37,881 nucleotides of DNA from Chromatiales bacterium (GTDB lineage Bacteria > Pseudomonadota > Gammaproteobacteria > Xanthomonadales > SZUA-36): the NCBI GenBank assembly GCA_024640025.1, contig JAHEFT010000014.1:1-37881 (forward strand), in the 5' to 3' direction. Under the pieces are notes generated by a model that searched no databases, was not told where the DNA came from, and saw only the letters and a program-made list of their open reading frames with translations. Positions within the stretch are counted from its first letter, which is position 1; each line of letters begins with the position of its first letter. Both the position numbers and the translations under genes were made by a program. Of the stretch, positions 29,321-37,881 are shown piece by piece.

Positions 29321-30097
29321 TTAATTTTTAACGGCACTGGGTAAAACAGGCCAGTCGCTTACATCCAGGGCATCACGATAAGCGTGCCATGTTGCGTAAC
29401 CCAGCAGGGGGATAATCAGAATAAATCCTGCCAGCGCGGTAGCGAAACCCACGGCGGTCAGAAAGACAATCACCAGAGCCCATCTGAGCATGACCCACCG
29501 GTTCCGCAGCACCGCGTTGATACTGGAAACGACGGCCGTGATCACGTCCGCATCACGGTTGGCGATAAACGGCAGCGAAAAAACACTGGCCGCAAAACAG
29601 ATCGACGCGAACAGTGACCCGATGGCCGAACCCACCCCCAGGTAAAGCAGCAGATTCTCCAGTTTTACCGCCCCGTCACTGGGGAAAAAAATGTGAACCA
29701 TGGTCCCTGCCCGTGCCCATAGCAGGAAAATGATCAGTAAAACCAGGGTAAAGACCATCGAGTTGGTAAACGGCTTGCGCGCGGCTTTGAGGGTCCACAG
29801 CAGCGTGGGCTTGTTTCCAAGGCACAGTTGGCGACTGACGGAATACATTCCGAAAGCGAGCAGCGGCGCAACAAAAATAAATCCGGATAGCATGCTCAGC
29901 AAGAGCACCCAGCCCCCCATTTTCCAGGCCGCCAGGGTCACGACGGTTGAAAGGAACCAGCAGAAACCGCCCCATGCCAGGCTCAAACCGGGGGCCGACC
30001 GAAAATCCTGCCAACCGGCCCTGAGCCATTTCAAAGGCGCACCCCGCTCAAGCTCCCGGCAGGGCGCTACAAATGGTTTGATGTTTTCTTCAGCCAT
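29321..30097 (-). CDS. DUF2189 integral membrane protein
   Basis: The 258-residue protein starts at ATG 30097 (MAEENIKPF); an upstream in-frame ATG at 30241 would overlap the preceding gene by 110 bases and is unlikely. After a polar N-terminus of about 25 residues come roughly six hydrophobic segments. The charged loop SLPFIANRDADVITAVVSSINAV and the ALRN-like segment are typical of DUF2189 proteins. No function is established for the family. The gene lies 34 bases after the unknown exported protein on the same strand, so the two probably share a transcript. The ribosome-binding site is weak. Confidence 0.78.
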   Translation of the reverse strand: MAEENIKPFVAPCRELERGAPLKWLRAGWQDFRSAPGLSLAWGGFCWFLSTVVTLAAWKMGGWVLLLSMLSGFIFVAPLLAFGMYSVSRQLCLGNKPTLLWTLKAARKPFTNSMVFTLVLLIIFLLWARAGTMVHIFFPSDGAVKLENLLLYLGVGSAIGSLFASICFAASVFSLPFIANRDADVITAVVSSINAVLRNRWVMLRWALVIVFLTAVGFATALAGFILIIPLLGYATWHAYRDALDVSDWPVLPSAVKN

Positions 30098-30131
30098 TGG
30101 TCGCCAGTTTCGCCCAGTTGGTGAAACAAAA

Positions 30132-30731
30132 TCAACTTTCTTCGATGTACAGGTCCTCGACGTAAAAGATCTCACACGAACCATTTCCGGTGTCGTCGCG
30201 GCGCATCGAGGTGCGCCAGTGAAATCCGGAATCCGCATCAACGTCGACCAGTTTCCCTTTAAGGCGCACGACGTTTCCTTTGCGGATTTCCTTCAGCTTC
30301 TTGCGAACCCACGGGTTGGCGGGAATCATGTGCATATTACTGCTGTTGTAAATGATCTCCTGGTCCGGGAGCGGAGCAGGAGACTCGTAACGGGTGAAAT
30401 ACCACCGTGCCGCCTGCGTGATGGTTATGCGGTCGAGCACCGACTGGTCGGACATCACACCCCAGCCCAGTGCCAGGTCGAGCGGCGACAGGTCTGACTC
30501 ATTTCCCCAGCGGTAGTTCTCCCTGGAAAGTACCCGCGCGCGCAGATTGAATTCCGCTCGAGGTGTCAGGCGATACTCTTCGATGACGATGGGGGTGAAT
30601 GCAGCCAGGTCCCTCTGCCGGGGTAATTCGGTTACGAGTATGCCCGGCTCATGCACGATTTCCCGGTGACTCCAGTCCCGCCAGGTCAGCACGGCCAGCA
30701 AAGCCAGGCAGATATAGAGTGCTTTCTTCAT
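30132..30731 (-). CDS. Conserved-looking exported protein of unknown function
   Basis: I do not recognise a family for this 199-residue protein. Its N-terminus (MKKALYICLALLAVLTW) is a signal peptide or membrane anchor ending near residue 17-20. The rest is soluble, with many Arg and acidic residues. There is one Cys, near the C-terminus (GNGSCEIFYVEDLYIEES). The segment VRLKGKLVDVD followed by a WR..MRRDDTGNGSCE-like stretch suggests a small beta-rich domain. It probably faces the periplasm. It lies upstream of the DUF2189 gene and is divergent from yheS with a gap of about 50 bases. No clear ribosome-binding site precedes its ATG. The composition and codon pattern look like those of its neighbours. 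Confidence 0.68.
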   Translation of the reverse strand: MKKALYICLALLAVLTWRDWSHREIVHEPGILVTELPRQRDLAAFTPIVIEEYRLTPRAEFNLRARVLSRENYRWGNESDLSPLDLALGWGVMSDQSVLDRITITQAARWYFTRYESPAPLPDQEIIYNSSNMHMIPANPWVRKKLKEIRKGNVVRLKGKLVDVDADSGFHWRTSMRRDDTGNGSCEIFYVEDLYIEES

Positions 30732-30743
30732 GTTGAGGAAGGA

Positions 30744-30749
30744 TATAAT
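30744..30749 (+). promoter_or_regulatory. Predicted -10 box for yheS
   Basis: TATAAT at 30744-30749 would start transcription near 30756, leaving a short leader before the yheS start. No good -35 box is seen. It lies in the short gap shared with the divergent unknown exported protein. Confidence 0.4.
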
Positions 30750-30784
30750 ACTGACCCTTCGTTTGCCGCATTGAATTGAGTACC

Positions 30785-32731
30785 GTGATCAGCATTAACC
30801 AGGTGAGCCTGCGCCGAGGGAGCAGACTGCTTTTCGAAAACGTGTCTTTCCAGGCGCATGCCGGACACCGGATTGGCCTGGTGGGTGCTAATGGCAGCGG
30901 CAAGTCATCCCTGTTTTCCATGCTCCTCGGCACCCTGGAAGCCGACGAAGGCAGCGTCGACATTAATCCTTCCGACCGCATTTCGCATGTGGCCCAGGAA
31001 AGCCCTTCCGGTTCACGCTCTGCGCTGGATTACGTCATTGACGGCGACCAGGATCTGCGGCATGTACAGGCTGAAATCGCACGCGGCTGCCACGAAACTG
31101 AGCTTCACTTTCTTTATGAAAAACTCGAAGAGCTGGATGGTTTCACCGCAGAGTCACGGGCCGGGCGGCTGCTGCATGGCCTGGGTTTCGATGAAAACAC
31201 CCACCATACACCGGTCCAGGAGTTTTCCGGTGGCTGGCGGATGCGCCTGAACCTGGCCCGGGCTTTGATGTGTCCGTCTGAAATCATGTTGCTCGACGAA
31301 CCCACCAACCACCTGGACTTGCCGGCTATCCTGTGGCTGGAACGCTGGCTGTCGCGATATGGCGGCATCCTGATGGTGGCATCGCACGACCGGGATTTCC
31401 TCGATGCTGTCTGCAACAACATGGCCAATATCGAACAGCAGCAAATTCGTCTTTTTGCCGGCAACTACACACAATTTGAACACCTTCGCAGCGAGCAACT
31501 GGCGCAACAGCAAACCATGTTCAAACGGCAACAACGGGAAATGAAGCACATTCAGAGCTACGTGGACCGATTCCGTTACAAAGCATCTAAAGCCAAGCAG
31601 GCGCAAAGCCGGTTAAAAATGCTGGAAAGAATGACCCTGATTGCTCCGGCCCACGTGGATTCTCCATTCAGGTTTCAATTCATGGAGCCGCACAAACAGC
31701 CGCATCACCTGGTGAAACTGGAACAAGCCGTCGCCGGCTATTCGGAACCCGTACTGAGCGATATCGACATACTGATTTCAGCGGGTGACAGAATCGGATT
31801 ACTCGGTGTAAATGGAGCAGGTAAGTCGACGCTGGTGAAAGCCCTGTGCGACGGCAGCACCCTGCTTTCCGGTGAACGGATCATCAGCAAGGACACCAGG
31901 ATCGGATATTTCGCGCAGCACCAACTCGACCTGTTGCATCCAGACGAAAGTCCTTTTGAACATCTGAAAGCGATTGCACCCGGCGACCGGGAATCGGAAT
32001 TGCGCAATTTCCTGGGACGGTTCGGCTTCAATGGCGAGCGGATTTTCGAACCGGTCGCCCCATTTTCCGGGGGTGAAAAGGCCCGTCTCGTGCTGGCCCT
32101 GATCATCCGGCAGCAACCCAACCTGTTGTTGCTGGATGAACCGACCAACCACCTGGACCTGGAAATGCGCCAGGCACTGAGCCGCGCCCTGGTCGACTAC
32201 AGCGGCGCCCTGGTGGTCATTTCCCATGACCGACACCTGCTGCGAAGCGTCTGTGATGAACTACTGATTGTTCATCGAGGGATGGTCGATCGATTTGACT
32301 TGAGTCTCGACGATTATCCCGCCTGGATCAGGGAGCACGACAGCAGCTATGCATATGACCAGGCAACACGGGTAGCAGACACCGGTGGGATGAAGCCGGG
32401 TGTAACGGATAAGAATGACGGGACGCAGGACTCTTCGGGGCAAGCCAACAGGAAGCAGCAACGCCAGATCGAAGCCGAACAGCGCAAAAAGCTGAAACCC
32501 CTGACTGACCGGGTACGGACTGCGGAGTCTAAACTCGACACCCATCGTTCGGAACTGCAGGCACTGGAAACGAAACTGGCCGATACATCGCTCTATTCAG
32601 ACACGGCAAGGAAGGATGAATTGAATCAGTTGATCCGACGGCGTGCTGCAATCGAATCAACCATCGAAACGCTCGAATGGGAGTGGCTGGAAGCCAGCGA
32701 GGCCCTGGAACAGGCTTTTTCCGAAGACTAA
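30785..32731 (+). CDS. yheS: ABC-F family ATPase, YheS type (ribosome-associated)
   Basis: The 648-residue cytoplasmic protein has two ABC ATPase domains and no membrane part, so it is not a transporter. Domain 1 has Walker A GANGSGKSS, signature FSGGWRMRL and LLDEPTNHLDL. The inter-domain linker contains SYVDRFRYKASKAKQAQSR, the tRNA-facing segment of ABC-F factors. Domain 2 has GVNGAGKST, FSGGEKARL and a second LLDEPTNHLDL. A charged coiled coil fills the last 90 residues. Alignment by eye is closest to E. coli YheS. The start is GTG 30785 (VISINQVSLRRG); TTG 30776 is possible. These proteins act on stalled or troubled ribosomes. Confidence 0.9.
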   Translation: MISINQVSLRRGSRLLFENVSFQAHAGHRIGLVGANGSGKSSLFSMLLGTLEADEGSVDINPSDRISHVAQESPSGSRSALDYVIDGDQDLRHVQAEIARGCHETELHFLYEKLEELDGFTAESRAGRLLHGLGFDENTHHTPVQEFSGGWRMRLNLARALMCPSEIMLLDEPTNHLDLPAILWLERWLSRYGGILMVASHDRDFLDAVCNNMANIEQQQIRLFAGNYTQFEHLRSEQLAQQQTMFKRQQREMKHIQSYVDRFRYKASKAKQAQSRLKMLERMTLIAPAHVDSPFRFQFMEPHKQPHHLVKLEQAVAGYSEPVLSDIDILISAGDRIGLLGVNGAGKSTLVKALCDGSTLLSGERIISKDTRIGYFAQHQLDLLHPDESPFEHLKAIAPGDRESELRNFLGRFGFNGERIFEPVAPFSGGEKARLVLALIIRQQPNLLLLDEPTNHLDLEMRQALSRALVDYSGALVVISHDRHLLRSVCDELLIVHRGMVDRFDLSLDDYPAWIREHDSSYAYDQATRVADTGGMKPGVTDKNDGTQDSSGQANRKQQRQIEAEQRKKLKPLTDRVRTAESKLDTHRSELQALETKLADTSLYSDTARKDELNQLIRRRAAIESTIETLEWEWLEASEALEQAFSED

Positions 32732-32758
32732 GGAGTCTCGACCACGATTCCCTGCTCC

Positions 32759-33604
32759 CTAGCCGGGGGCCGGTACCTTGAATCCCTTTCTGAAAGCCAT
32801 CCCAAAACAGATACCGGCTATCACGGCGACTATGATTACGACCTGATCCGGCCGGGAAATTCCCTGCAGAGCCGCGAACAACCCGACCGCCATCCCGCCC
32901 CTGACCCTGGCGGCATCAAGCAACTTTCCGTTGGAATCCCCCCTCGATTGCACGGATTTCAGCAGCATTGCGTTTAACGCGAAGATCAGCAAAAAAAGTA
33001 TTGCCAGCCAGCCAAACAGGGAATCCGGAGCAGCGACCTGGCTGAAACCCGTGTCGTGATCCACCATGTAGACCACGGTACCGCCGATGCAGACCATGCC
33101 GAAAACCCACTGGCGCCTGAGCGGTTCCTTCAGAACTCCATCGAGGAAGAACGCCATGCCCGCCACGACGCCGTAAAACGGACTGTCAGTTGCGTAAATC
33201 AACAGCAGCACGAAAATGAGGAGAATGGTTGAATCGGACTTGCGGGCGACCAGTCCGCTACTGCGATTGACGATCCGCACCAGGCCGAGCGTTGTAAAAA
33301 CGATCAATACGCCGGGGGAGTCCACAGCCAGTGCGGCAAGCACACAGACAACCAGGCTGATGAATGCCACCGTGGGGTCATCGATGTCCAGTTCTCTGGC
33401 CAGAGCCCAGGAACCGTAAACGATCAGGAGATAAAACAGCGCCTGCCGCAATATCTGCATGACGGCCTGGTCATCCATCCAGGCATAGACAGCTCCCACC
33501 AGGGCGCCCAGCGGCATCAGGACGAGTAATGCTTTATGTGCGGGAAGACCCGGCACCAGCGGGCGTCCGATCGATGTATACCTGTAGATTCTGTGGTAAC
33601 TCAC
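32759..33604 (-). CDS. Integral membrane protein of unknown function, coupled to the RND pump gene
   Basis: The 281-residue protein is not recognised. It has about nine hydrophobic segments spread over the whole length, with short charged loops (ARELDIDD, NRSSGLVARKSD, KEPLRRQW) and a basic end. It starts with GTG in the sequence GTGA, whose TGA is the stop of the RND permease, so its translation is probably coupled to the pump. It ends 27 bases from the yheS stop (convergent). The coupling suggests a link with the efflux system, but no known RND accessory family is obvious. It is much larger than the small AcrZ-type helpers. Confidence 0.75.
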   Translation of the reverse strand: MSYHRIYRYTSIGRPLVPGLPAHKALLVLMPLGALVGAVYAWMDDQAVMQILRQALFYLLIVYGSWALARELDIDDPTVAFISLVVCVLAALAVDSPGVLIVFTTLGLVRIVNRSSGLVARKSDSTILLIFVLLLIYATDSPFYGVVAGMAFFLDGVLKEPLRRQWVFGMVCIGGTVVYMVDHDTGFSQVAAPDSLFGWLAILFLLIFALNAMLLKSVQSRGDSNGKLLDAARVRGGMAVGLFAALQGISRPDQVVIIVAVIAGICFGMAFRKGFKVPAPG

Positions 33605-36600
33605 GGCCGCTCAACCGTGGCGGCGGCTGTCGCTGCGCTTCTGCCGCTCGTTACCGTCCCTTGCATCTGTTCAATCAGGCGGGAAACGTGCTGAGGCGAG
33701 GAAGTCCGCCGGGCAAACAGGGCGTAAAGGGCCGGCACAATAAACAGGGTCAGTACGGCCGAAATGGAAACGCCGAAAACGATGACAATGCCGATAGGTT
33801 GCCTGGATTCCCAACCCGCGCCGTGGCCCAGCAGCAATGGCAGGGCGCCGAAGGTCGTTGCTGCGCTGGTCATCAGGATCGGCCGGAATCGCACGGTCGC
33901 TGCATCAAGAACCGCGTCCCTGATCTCTTCACCCCTGTCCCGCAGTTGATTGGCAAACTCCACGATCAAGACGCCGTTTTTGGCCGAGAGGCCGATCAGT
34001 AAAATCGAGCCGATCTGGCTGAACACGTTGACTGAAGAGCCATAAAAATGAAGCCCGGTGAGCGCTCCGGTCATCGCCAGCGGAACCGTGACCAGGATGA
34101 TCAGCGGGTTGATGAAGCTCTCGAACTGTGCGGCAAGAACCAGGAAAACGACCAGCAGCGCCAGGGCGAAAGTCATATACAGGGATCCTCCGGATTCCTT
34201 GAACTCCTTGCTCTGCCCGTCCCAACTGATCCGGGCAGACGACGGCAGGGTGTCCCGGGCGATCCGGGTCAGGGCCGCGATGCCCGCGCCCAGGCTCACA
34301 CCGTCTGCCAGCCCGGCCTGGATGGTAATGGATCTCATGCGGTCGTGCCGGTTCAGCTCAGACGGTCCGGCTATCTCGGTGATGTTAACCAGGTTGCTCA
34401 ACGGAACCAGTTCGCCGGTGAGTTCCGAGCGCACATAAAGATTGGTCAGGTCATCCGGACTCGAACGATCCGCTTCTTTCCCCATCAGGATGACGTTATA
34501 TTCGCGTCCGCGGTCGATATAGGTAGTCACCTTGCGCGAGCCCAGCATGGTTTCAAGCGTCCGGCCAACTGCTGACAGGGAAACGCCCAGCGCGGCCGAC
34601 CGGTCGCGATCGACCGAGATGTTCATTTGGGGCTTTCTTTCCTGGTAATTACTGTCCGCATTAACCAGTTCCGGCATCTGTCCAATTGCCAGCAGCATGG
34701 CATCGCGCCACTGGACGAGCTGCTCGTAGTCAGGCCCTCCAAGCACCATCTCAACGGGACGGCCATCGGCCCTCAATCCCAGGCTGCTTCCATGCATCAC
34801 GAAGGAACGAACGCCCGGCAGAGCTTCGAGCCGGACGCGCAGCCGGTCGCCTATCTCCTGGTCGCTCTCATCGCGAACATCCCAGTTTTCAAGCAGCACG
34901 ATCGACCGGGCGGAATTGACTTCGGCCCCGCCCCAGCTGCCGGGCAAACGTGTCAGGAATCGCCGGACGGAGTCCGAGCCGGCCGTTTCTTCGAGCAGAA
35001 TCTGCTCCATTTGCCGCGCGTAACGGTCCATGTACTCCAGGCTGGCGCCCTCCGGGGCCCGAAGTTGGATTGAAAAAGCTCCACGATCCTCCTGCGGCGC
35101 ATACTCGGTGGGCAGAGTCCATATGAGCCAGCCTGCCATCAGGGTGAACACAAACACAGCGGCTACAGCAAACCAGGGGGCGTCGACAATCTTTTCAAGC
35201 ATCCTCCGGTAGATGGCGGCGAAGCGCCTGAACGCGTTATCCACCATGCGGGTCAGTCCCGACCCCAGGCTGCGGCGATGCAGCATTTTCGAACACAGCA
35301 TGGGCGTCAGGGTCAATGCCACCAGGCTGGAAAACAGGACCGCGGCTGCCAGGGTGATGCCAAACTCGCGAAACAGGCGCCCAATGTCGCCCTCGATAAA
35401 GGACAAGGGAACGAACACGGCAACCAGGACCAGGGTGGTCGCGATCACCGCGAAGCCGATCTCATGGGAACCTTCCAGCGCCGCCAGCAACGGCTTCTGT
35501 CCGTCCTCGATCCGCCGGTAAATATTTTCCAACACCACGATGGCGTCGTCCACGACCAGGCCGATCGCAAGCACCAGTCCCAGCAAAGTCAGAATATTAA
35601 TCGTGTAACCCAGCGCCGCCATCACGGTGAACGTTGCGATAACCGACACCGGAACCACCACGGCGGGAATCAGGGTGACCAGGAACGAACCCAGGAACAG
35701 GTAAATCACGACCAGAACCAGGCCTATGGCAATGAATAACGCCCGGTACACTTCCCGCATCGACGCCTCGATGAACTCGGCCCGGTCGTAATTGATGGCC
35801 AGGACCATTCCCTCCGGAAGTTCCGGAGCAATGCTGGCCATTTCTTTCTGGACCTCGCGCGAAACAGCAACACTGTTGGCCTTGGATAACTGTTCGATCG
35901 CCAGGGATACGGCGTCGACACCATTGGCCCGGGCAATGCTCCGTTCGTTTTCCGCACCAACGCGGACCTCAGCAACCTCGCCGAGCTTGACTACCTGACC
36001 GTCCGGGCCGCGTCCCACGACCAGCTTCAAAAAATCTTCTTCGCCGACAAAACCGGTCGCGGTGCGAAGCGTAAACTCCCGCGAAACGGACTCCAGTCGA
36101 CCCGCCGGCAGTTCCACGTTTTCCGAGCGCAGCGCACCTTCAACATCCGCCACGGTCAGGCCCCGCGCCGCCAGGGCTTCCCTCGACAACCAGATACGCA
36201 TGGCATAGCGCCTCGCACCTGAAATCTGGACTCGCGCCACACCCGGCACGGTTGAAAACCGGTCAACCAGGTAGCGATCAGCGAAGTCGGTCTGCTCCAG
36301 GCCGGAGTGCCGGTCGGATGTGAGATTCAGGTACATCACGGCCTGGCGGCTGGCATCGACCTTGGCGATTTCGGGCGGGTCCGCCTCCACGGGCAACTGG
36401 TCGACCACGCGCGATACCCTGTCCCGGATGTCATTCGCGGCCGAATCAATGTCCCGTGTCAGGCTGAATTCGACCCGGATGTCCGATCGCTCGTCGCGGC
36501 TGGTCGAGGTCAGTTTTTCAATTCCTTCGATGCCCGAGATAACATCCTCAACGACCTGCGTGACCTTGGTTTCAACCACTTCCGCCGATGCGCCCCGATA

Positions 36601-36750
36601 GGTGGTTTCTATCGATACAACCGGCAGATCGATGTCCGGATACTGACGCACCGGGAGGCGGCCCAGCGACGCCAGGCCGAGAATCACCAGCAAAGCCGAA
36701 ATGACCGTGGCGAATACCGGCCTGCGGACGGATTTGTCGGAAATAATCAT
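33601..36750 (-). CDS. RND efflux pump inner-membrane subunit (HAE1/AcrB type)
   Basis: The 1049-residue proton-driven exporter has the usual layout: TM1 at about 13-30, a large periplasmic loop, TM2-TM6, a second periplasmic loop and TM8-TM12. The proton-relay pair Asp401-Asp402 in GLVVDDAIVVLENI corresponds to AcrB Asp407-Asp408. The conserved Lys of TM10 is present in GLSAKNGVLIVEFANQL. The acidic relay and the length put it in the hydrophobic/amphiphilic drug family rather than the heavy-metal CusA type. Substrates cannot be told from sequence. Its start overlaps the adaptor stop, and its stop overlaps the next gene. No outer-membrane channel gene is in the window, so it may use a TolC-type channel encoded elsewhere. 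Confidence 0.95.
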   Translation of the reverse strand: MIISDKSVRRPVFATVISALLVILGLASLGRLPVRQYPDIDLPVVSIETTYRGASAEVVETKVTQVVEDVISGIEGIEKLTSTSRDERSDIRVEFSLTRDIDSAANDIRDRVSRVVDQLPVEADPPEIAKVDASRQAVMYLNLTSDRHSGLEQTDFADRYLVDRFSTVPGVARVQISGARRYAMRIWLSREALAARGLTVADVEGALRSENVELPAGRLESVSREFTLRTATGFVGEEDFLKLVVGRGPDGQVVKLGEVAEVRVGAENERSIARANGVDAVSLAIEQLSKANSVAVSREVQKEMASIAPELPEGMVLAINYDRAEFIEASMREVYRALFIAIGLVLVVIYLFLGSFLVTLIPAVVVPVSVIATFTVMAALGYTINILTLLGLVLAIGLVVDDAIVVLENIYRRIEDGQKPLLAALEGSHEIGFAVIATTLVLVAVFVPLSFIEGDIGRLFREFGITLAAAVLFSSLVALTLTPMLCSKMLHRRSLGSGLTRMVDNAFRRFAAIYRRMLEKIVDAPWFAVAAVFVFTLMAGWLIWTLPTEYAPQEDRGAFSIQLRAPEGASLEYMDRYARQMEQILLEETAGSDSVRRFLTRLPGSWGGAEVNSARSIVLLENWDVRDESDQEIGDRLRVRLEALPGVRSFVMHGSSLGLRADGRPVEMVLGGPDYEQLVQWRDAMLLAIGQMPELVNADSNYQERKPQMNISVDRDRSAALGVSLSAVGRTLETMLGSRKVTTYIDRGREYNVILMGKEADRSSPDDLTNLYVRSELTGELVPLSNLVNITEIAGPSELNRHDRMRSITIQAGLADGVSLGAGIAALTRIARDTLPSSARISWDGQSKEFKESGGSLYMTFALALLVVFLVLAAQFESFINPLIILVTVPLAMTGALTGLHFYGSSVNVFSQIGSILLIGLSAKNGVLIVEFANQLRDRGEEIRDAVLDAATVRFRPILMTSAATTFGALPLLLGHGAGWESRQPIGIVIVFGVSISAVLTLFIVPALYALFARRTSSPQHVSRLIEQMQGTVTSGRSAATAAATVERP

Positions 36751-37778
36751 TTTTGTTCGATGATAGTGACCGGCGCACCGGGACGTGCTTTTTGAGTGCC
36801 TTCGGTGATCACCAGTTCGCCTGGCTGAAGCCCCTCGAGTATTTCAATCTGGCCAGGGCGCCGCCGGCCGGTCAGAACTTCGCGGCGCTCGACGACGTTC
36901 CCCTCACCCACCACAAAAACGAATTGCTTGCTGCGTTCCGGAACCAGTGATTCCTCCGGAATCAACAGCGACACAACATCCTCCTTGAGCAGGGAGACGG
37001 TTAAGAACATTCCCGGGCGCAGGCGGGAATCTTCATTAGGAAGCAAGGCCCTGACCGTAATGGTCCGGCTGACGGGATCCACCCGCGTATCGATGCTGAT
37101 TACATGGCCCGTGAACAGGAGATCCGGCCAGGCTGCACTGTGCGCCGTCACCATCAAACCCTTTTCAAGCCGTGGCAAGAAGACCTCGGGCACGTCAAAA
37201 TCCAGTTTGATCTGCGAGGTGTCATCCAGCGTGGTGATCACCGTGGAAGGGCTGACGATGCTGCCCAGGCTTACACGGCGCAATCCCAACTGACCGGCAA
37301 ATGGCGCACGGATAACGGTATGAGCCAGTCGCGATTCAGCAGCCCTGACAGCGGCCAGGTCTGCATCCCGGCGCGCTTCCAGTTGTTCCAGCTGGGATGC
37401 TGATACTACCTTGGTCTTAAAGAGTTCTTCGGACCGGCGGTATTGGCTTTCCGAGTCTACCAACGCCGCCTTGGCCGCCGCCAGGTCCGCCAGCGGTTCG
37501 GAATTTTCGAGCACCAGCAGCACTTCCCCTTCCCTGACCTGCGCCCCTTCTTCAAAACGGATGTCCGTAATGGCGGCAGTGATTTCCGAACGGATATCGA
37601 CGGCTTCGTTGGATCTTGCGTTGCCCAGGGCTTCGGCGGCCAGTGGAAACGGCGCCATCACGGCCTCTGCGACGATGACGCCGGGCGATTCAGTTTGCCA
37701 CTGTGACCAGGCGGGTGCAGCCTGCAACACGGCACTGATTACCAGTGCAAAAATGAGTCGTTTTTGCATAGTGGCCAT
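36747..37778 (-). CDS. RND efflux periplasmic adaptor subunit
   Basis: The membrane-fusion protein links the RND pump to an outer-membrane channel. From ATG 37778 it has 343 residues. It begins with MATMQKRLIFAL and a signal peptide ending near AWSQ; ATG 37769 is an equally possible start, while a TTG at 37829 would run through a terminator-like hairpin and is rejected. A lipoyl-like half motif (ITDIRFEEGAQVREGEVLLVLE) is followed by a short coiled-coil hairpin (SESQYRRSEELF to AAVRAAESRLA). The second lipoyl half is IRAPFAGQLGLRRVSLGSIV, and the beta-barrel domain follows. The signal peptide has no lipobox cysteine, so it is not an AcrA-type lipoprotein. Confidence 0.93.
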   Translation of the reverse strand: MATMQKRLIFALVISAVLQAAPAWSQWQTESPGVIVAEAVMAPFPLAAEALGNARSNEAVDIRSEITAAITDIRFEEGAQVREGEVLLVLENSEPLADLAAAKAALVDSESQYRRSEELFKTKVVSASQLEQLEARRDADLAAVRAAESRLAHTVIRAPFAGQLGLRRVSLGSIVSPSTVITTLDDTSQIKLDFDVPEVFLPRLEKGLMVTAHSAAWPDLLFTGHVISIDTRVDPVSRTITVRALLPNEDSRLRPGMFLTVSLLKEDVVSLLIPEESLVPERSKQFVFVVGEGNVVERREVLTGRRRPGQIEILEGLQPGELVITEGTQKARPGAPVTIIEQK

Positions 37779-37786
37779 GATACTCG

Positions 37787-37820
37787 CAAAGAAAAGCGCC
37801 GGCATAGCCGGCGCTGAAAA
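37787..37820 (-). terminator. Strong terminator-like hairpin upstream of the RND operon
   Basis: AGCGCCGGC (37795-37803) and GCCGGCGCT (37107 offset positions 37807-37815) form a perfect 9-base stem with a 3-base loop. On the minus strand TTTTCTTT follows, the form expected for ending the gene whose tail is at 37858-37881. On the plus strand an AT-rich stretch also follows. A separate promoter for the RND operon must lie in or just after this hairpin, or the operon relies on read-through. Confidence 0.65.
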
Positions 37821-37822
37821 TT

Positions 37823-37852
37823 TTTTCAATCAGTCAACCCATTTTCAATCAG
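37823..37852. repeat. 11-base direct repeat TTTTCAATCAG, two copies
   Basis: Copies lie at 37823-37833 and 37842-37852, 19 bases apart start to start, between the terminator hairpin and the tail of the upstream minus-strand gene. Near two helical turns of spacing could suit a regulator of the RND operon, but a chance duplication is equally possible. Confidence 0.5.
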
Positions 37853-37857
37853 GCAAC

Positions 37858-37881
37858 TTAATAGCGCCAGACATACTCGAC
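37858..37881 (-). CDS. C-terminal tail of a gene cut by the window end
   Basis: The complement reads the seven codons VEYVWRY and then TAA at 37860-37858, and a strong terminator hairpin follows about 40 bases later, which supports this being a real gene end. An aromatic C-terminal residue with alternating hydrophobic residues is seen in outer-membrane beta-barrel proteins, but seven residues are too few to identify anything. Confidence 0.35.
   Translation of the reverse strand, partial: VEYVWRY

Noticed and set aside
37779-37829. Longer adaptor protein starting at TTG 37829
   Set aside because: The extra residues are translated from a terminator hairpin, and the signal peptide begins properly only after ATG 37778 or 37769.

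Overview
The window is a gene-dense stretch of a chromosome with high GC, almost certainly from a non-enteric member of the Gammaproteobacteria. Supporting markers are a DUF2058 (YaiL-like) protein, the ribosomal oxygenase RoxA, LpxH, the ABC-F protein YheS, an E. coli-type NADP isocitrate dehydrogenase and a GyrA with Thr at position 83 as in Pseudomonas. The genus cannot be fixed from the sequence alone. I see no insertion sequences, prophage genes, CRISPR arrays, rRNA or tRNA genes.

Layout. (1) 1-4489, minus strand: a tightly packed run FKBP-type prolyl isomerase > UDP-glucose 6-dehydrogenase > GDP-mannose 4,6-dehydratase > GDP-L-fucose synthase > DUF2058 protein (cut by the window start); the enzymes make UDP-glucuronate and GDP-fucose for surface polysaccharide. 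(2) 4665-7182, plus: a promoter with a possible operator, a small one-TM protein, a YtrA-type GntR repressor, and an ABC ATPase and permease that overlap by ATGA. (3) 7179-10057: fumarase C (minus) and adenylosuccinate lyase (plus), transcribed divergently. (4) 10107-17733, plus: RoxA, then the 2-oxoglutarate dehydrogenase complex sucA-sucB-lpd and an AcuI/YhdH-type reductase. (5) 17809-19882, plus: a PilH-like response regulator, a 1-Cys peroxiredoxin, an OsmC-family protein and a periplasmic haem protein. (6) gyrA (minus) divergent from a secreted cyclophilin and lpxH. (7) icd and a DUF455 ferritin-like protein (minus), divergent from a MAPEG protein and a GFA-type zinc protein. (8) ung (minus) and an FNR2-type ferredoxin-NADP reductase (plus). 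(9) A probable unannotated small RNA at about 29194-29309. (10) A DUF2189 membrane protein and an unknown exported protein (minus), yheS (plus). (11) 32759-37778, minus: RND efflux adaptor and pump followed by an overlapping membrane protein of unknown function; the last 24 bases hold the tail of another minus-strand gene.

Most of the window is core metabolism and housekeeping. I did not find a large undescribed multi-gene system. The best novel candidate is the small RNA at 29194-29309: it has its own promoter, a three-way-junction fold with a run of seven C in one loop, and a terminator, and it lies between two convergent genes. Other points of interest are the oxygen- and 2-oxoglutarate-dependent RoxA placed directly before 2-oxoglutarate dehydrogenase, and the small membrane peptide that opens the YtrA-ABC operon.
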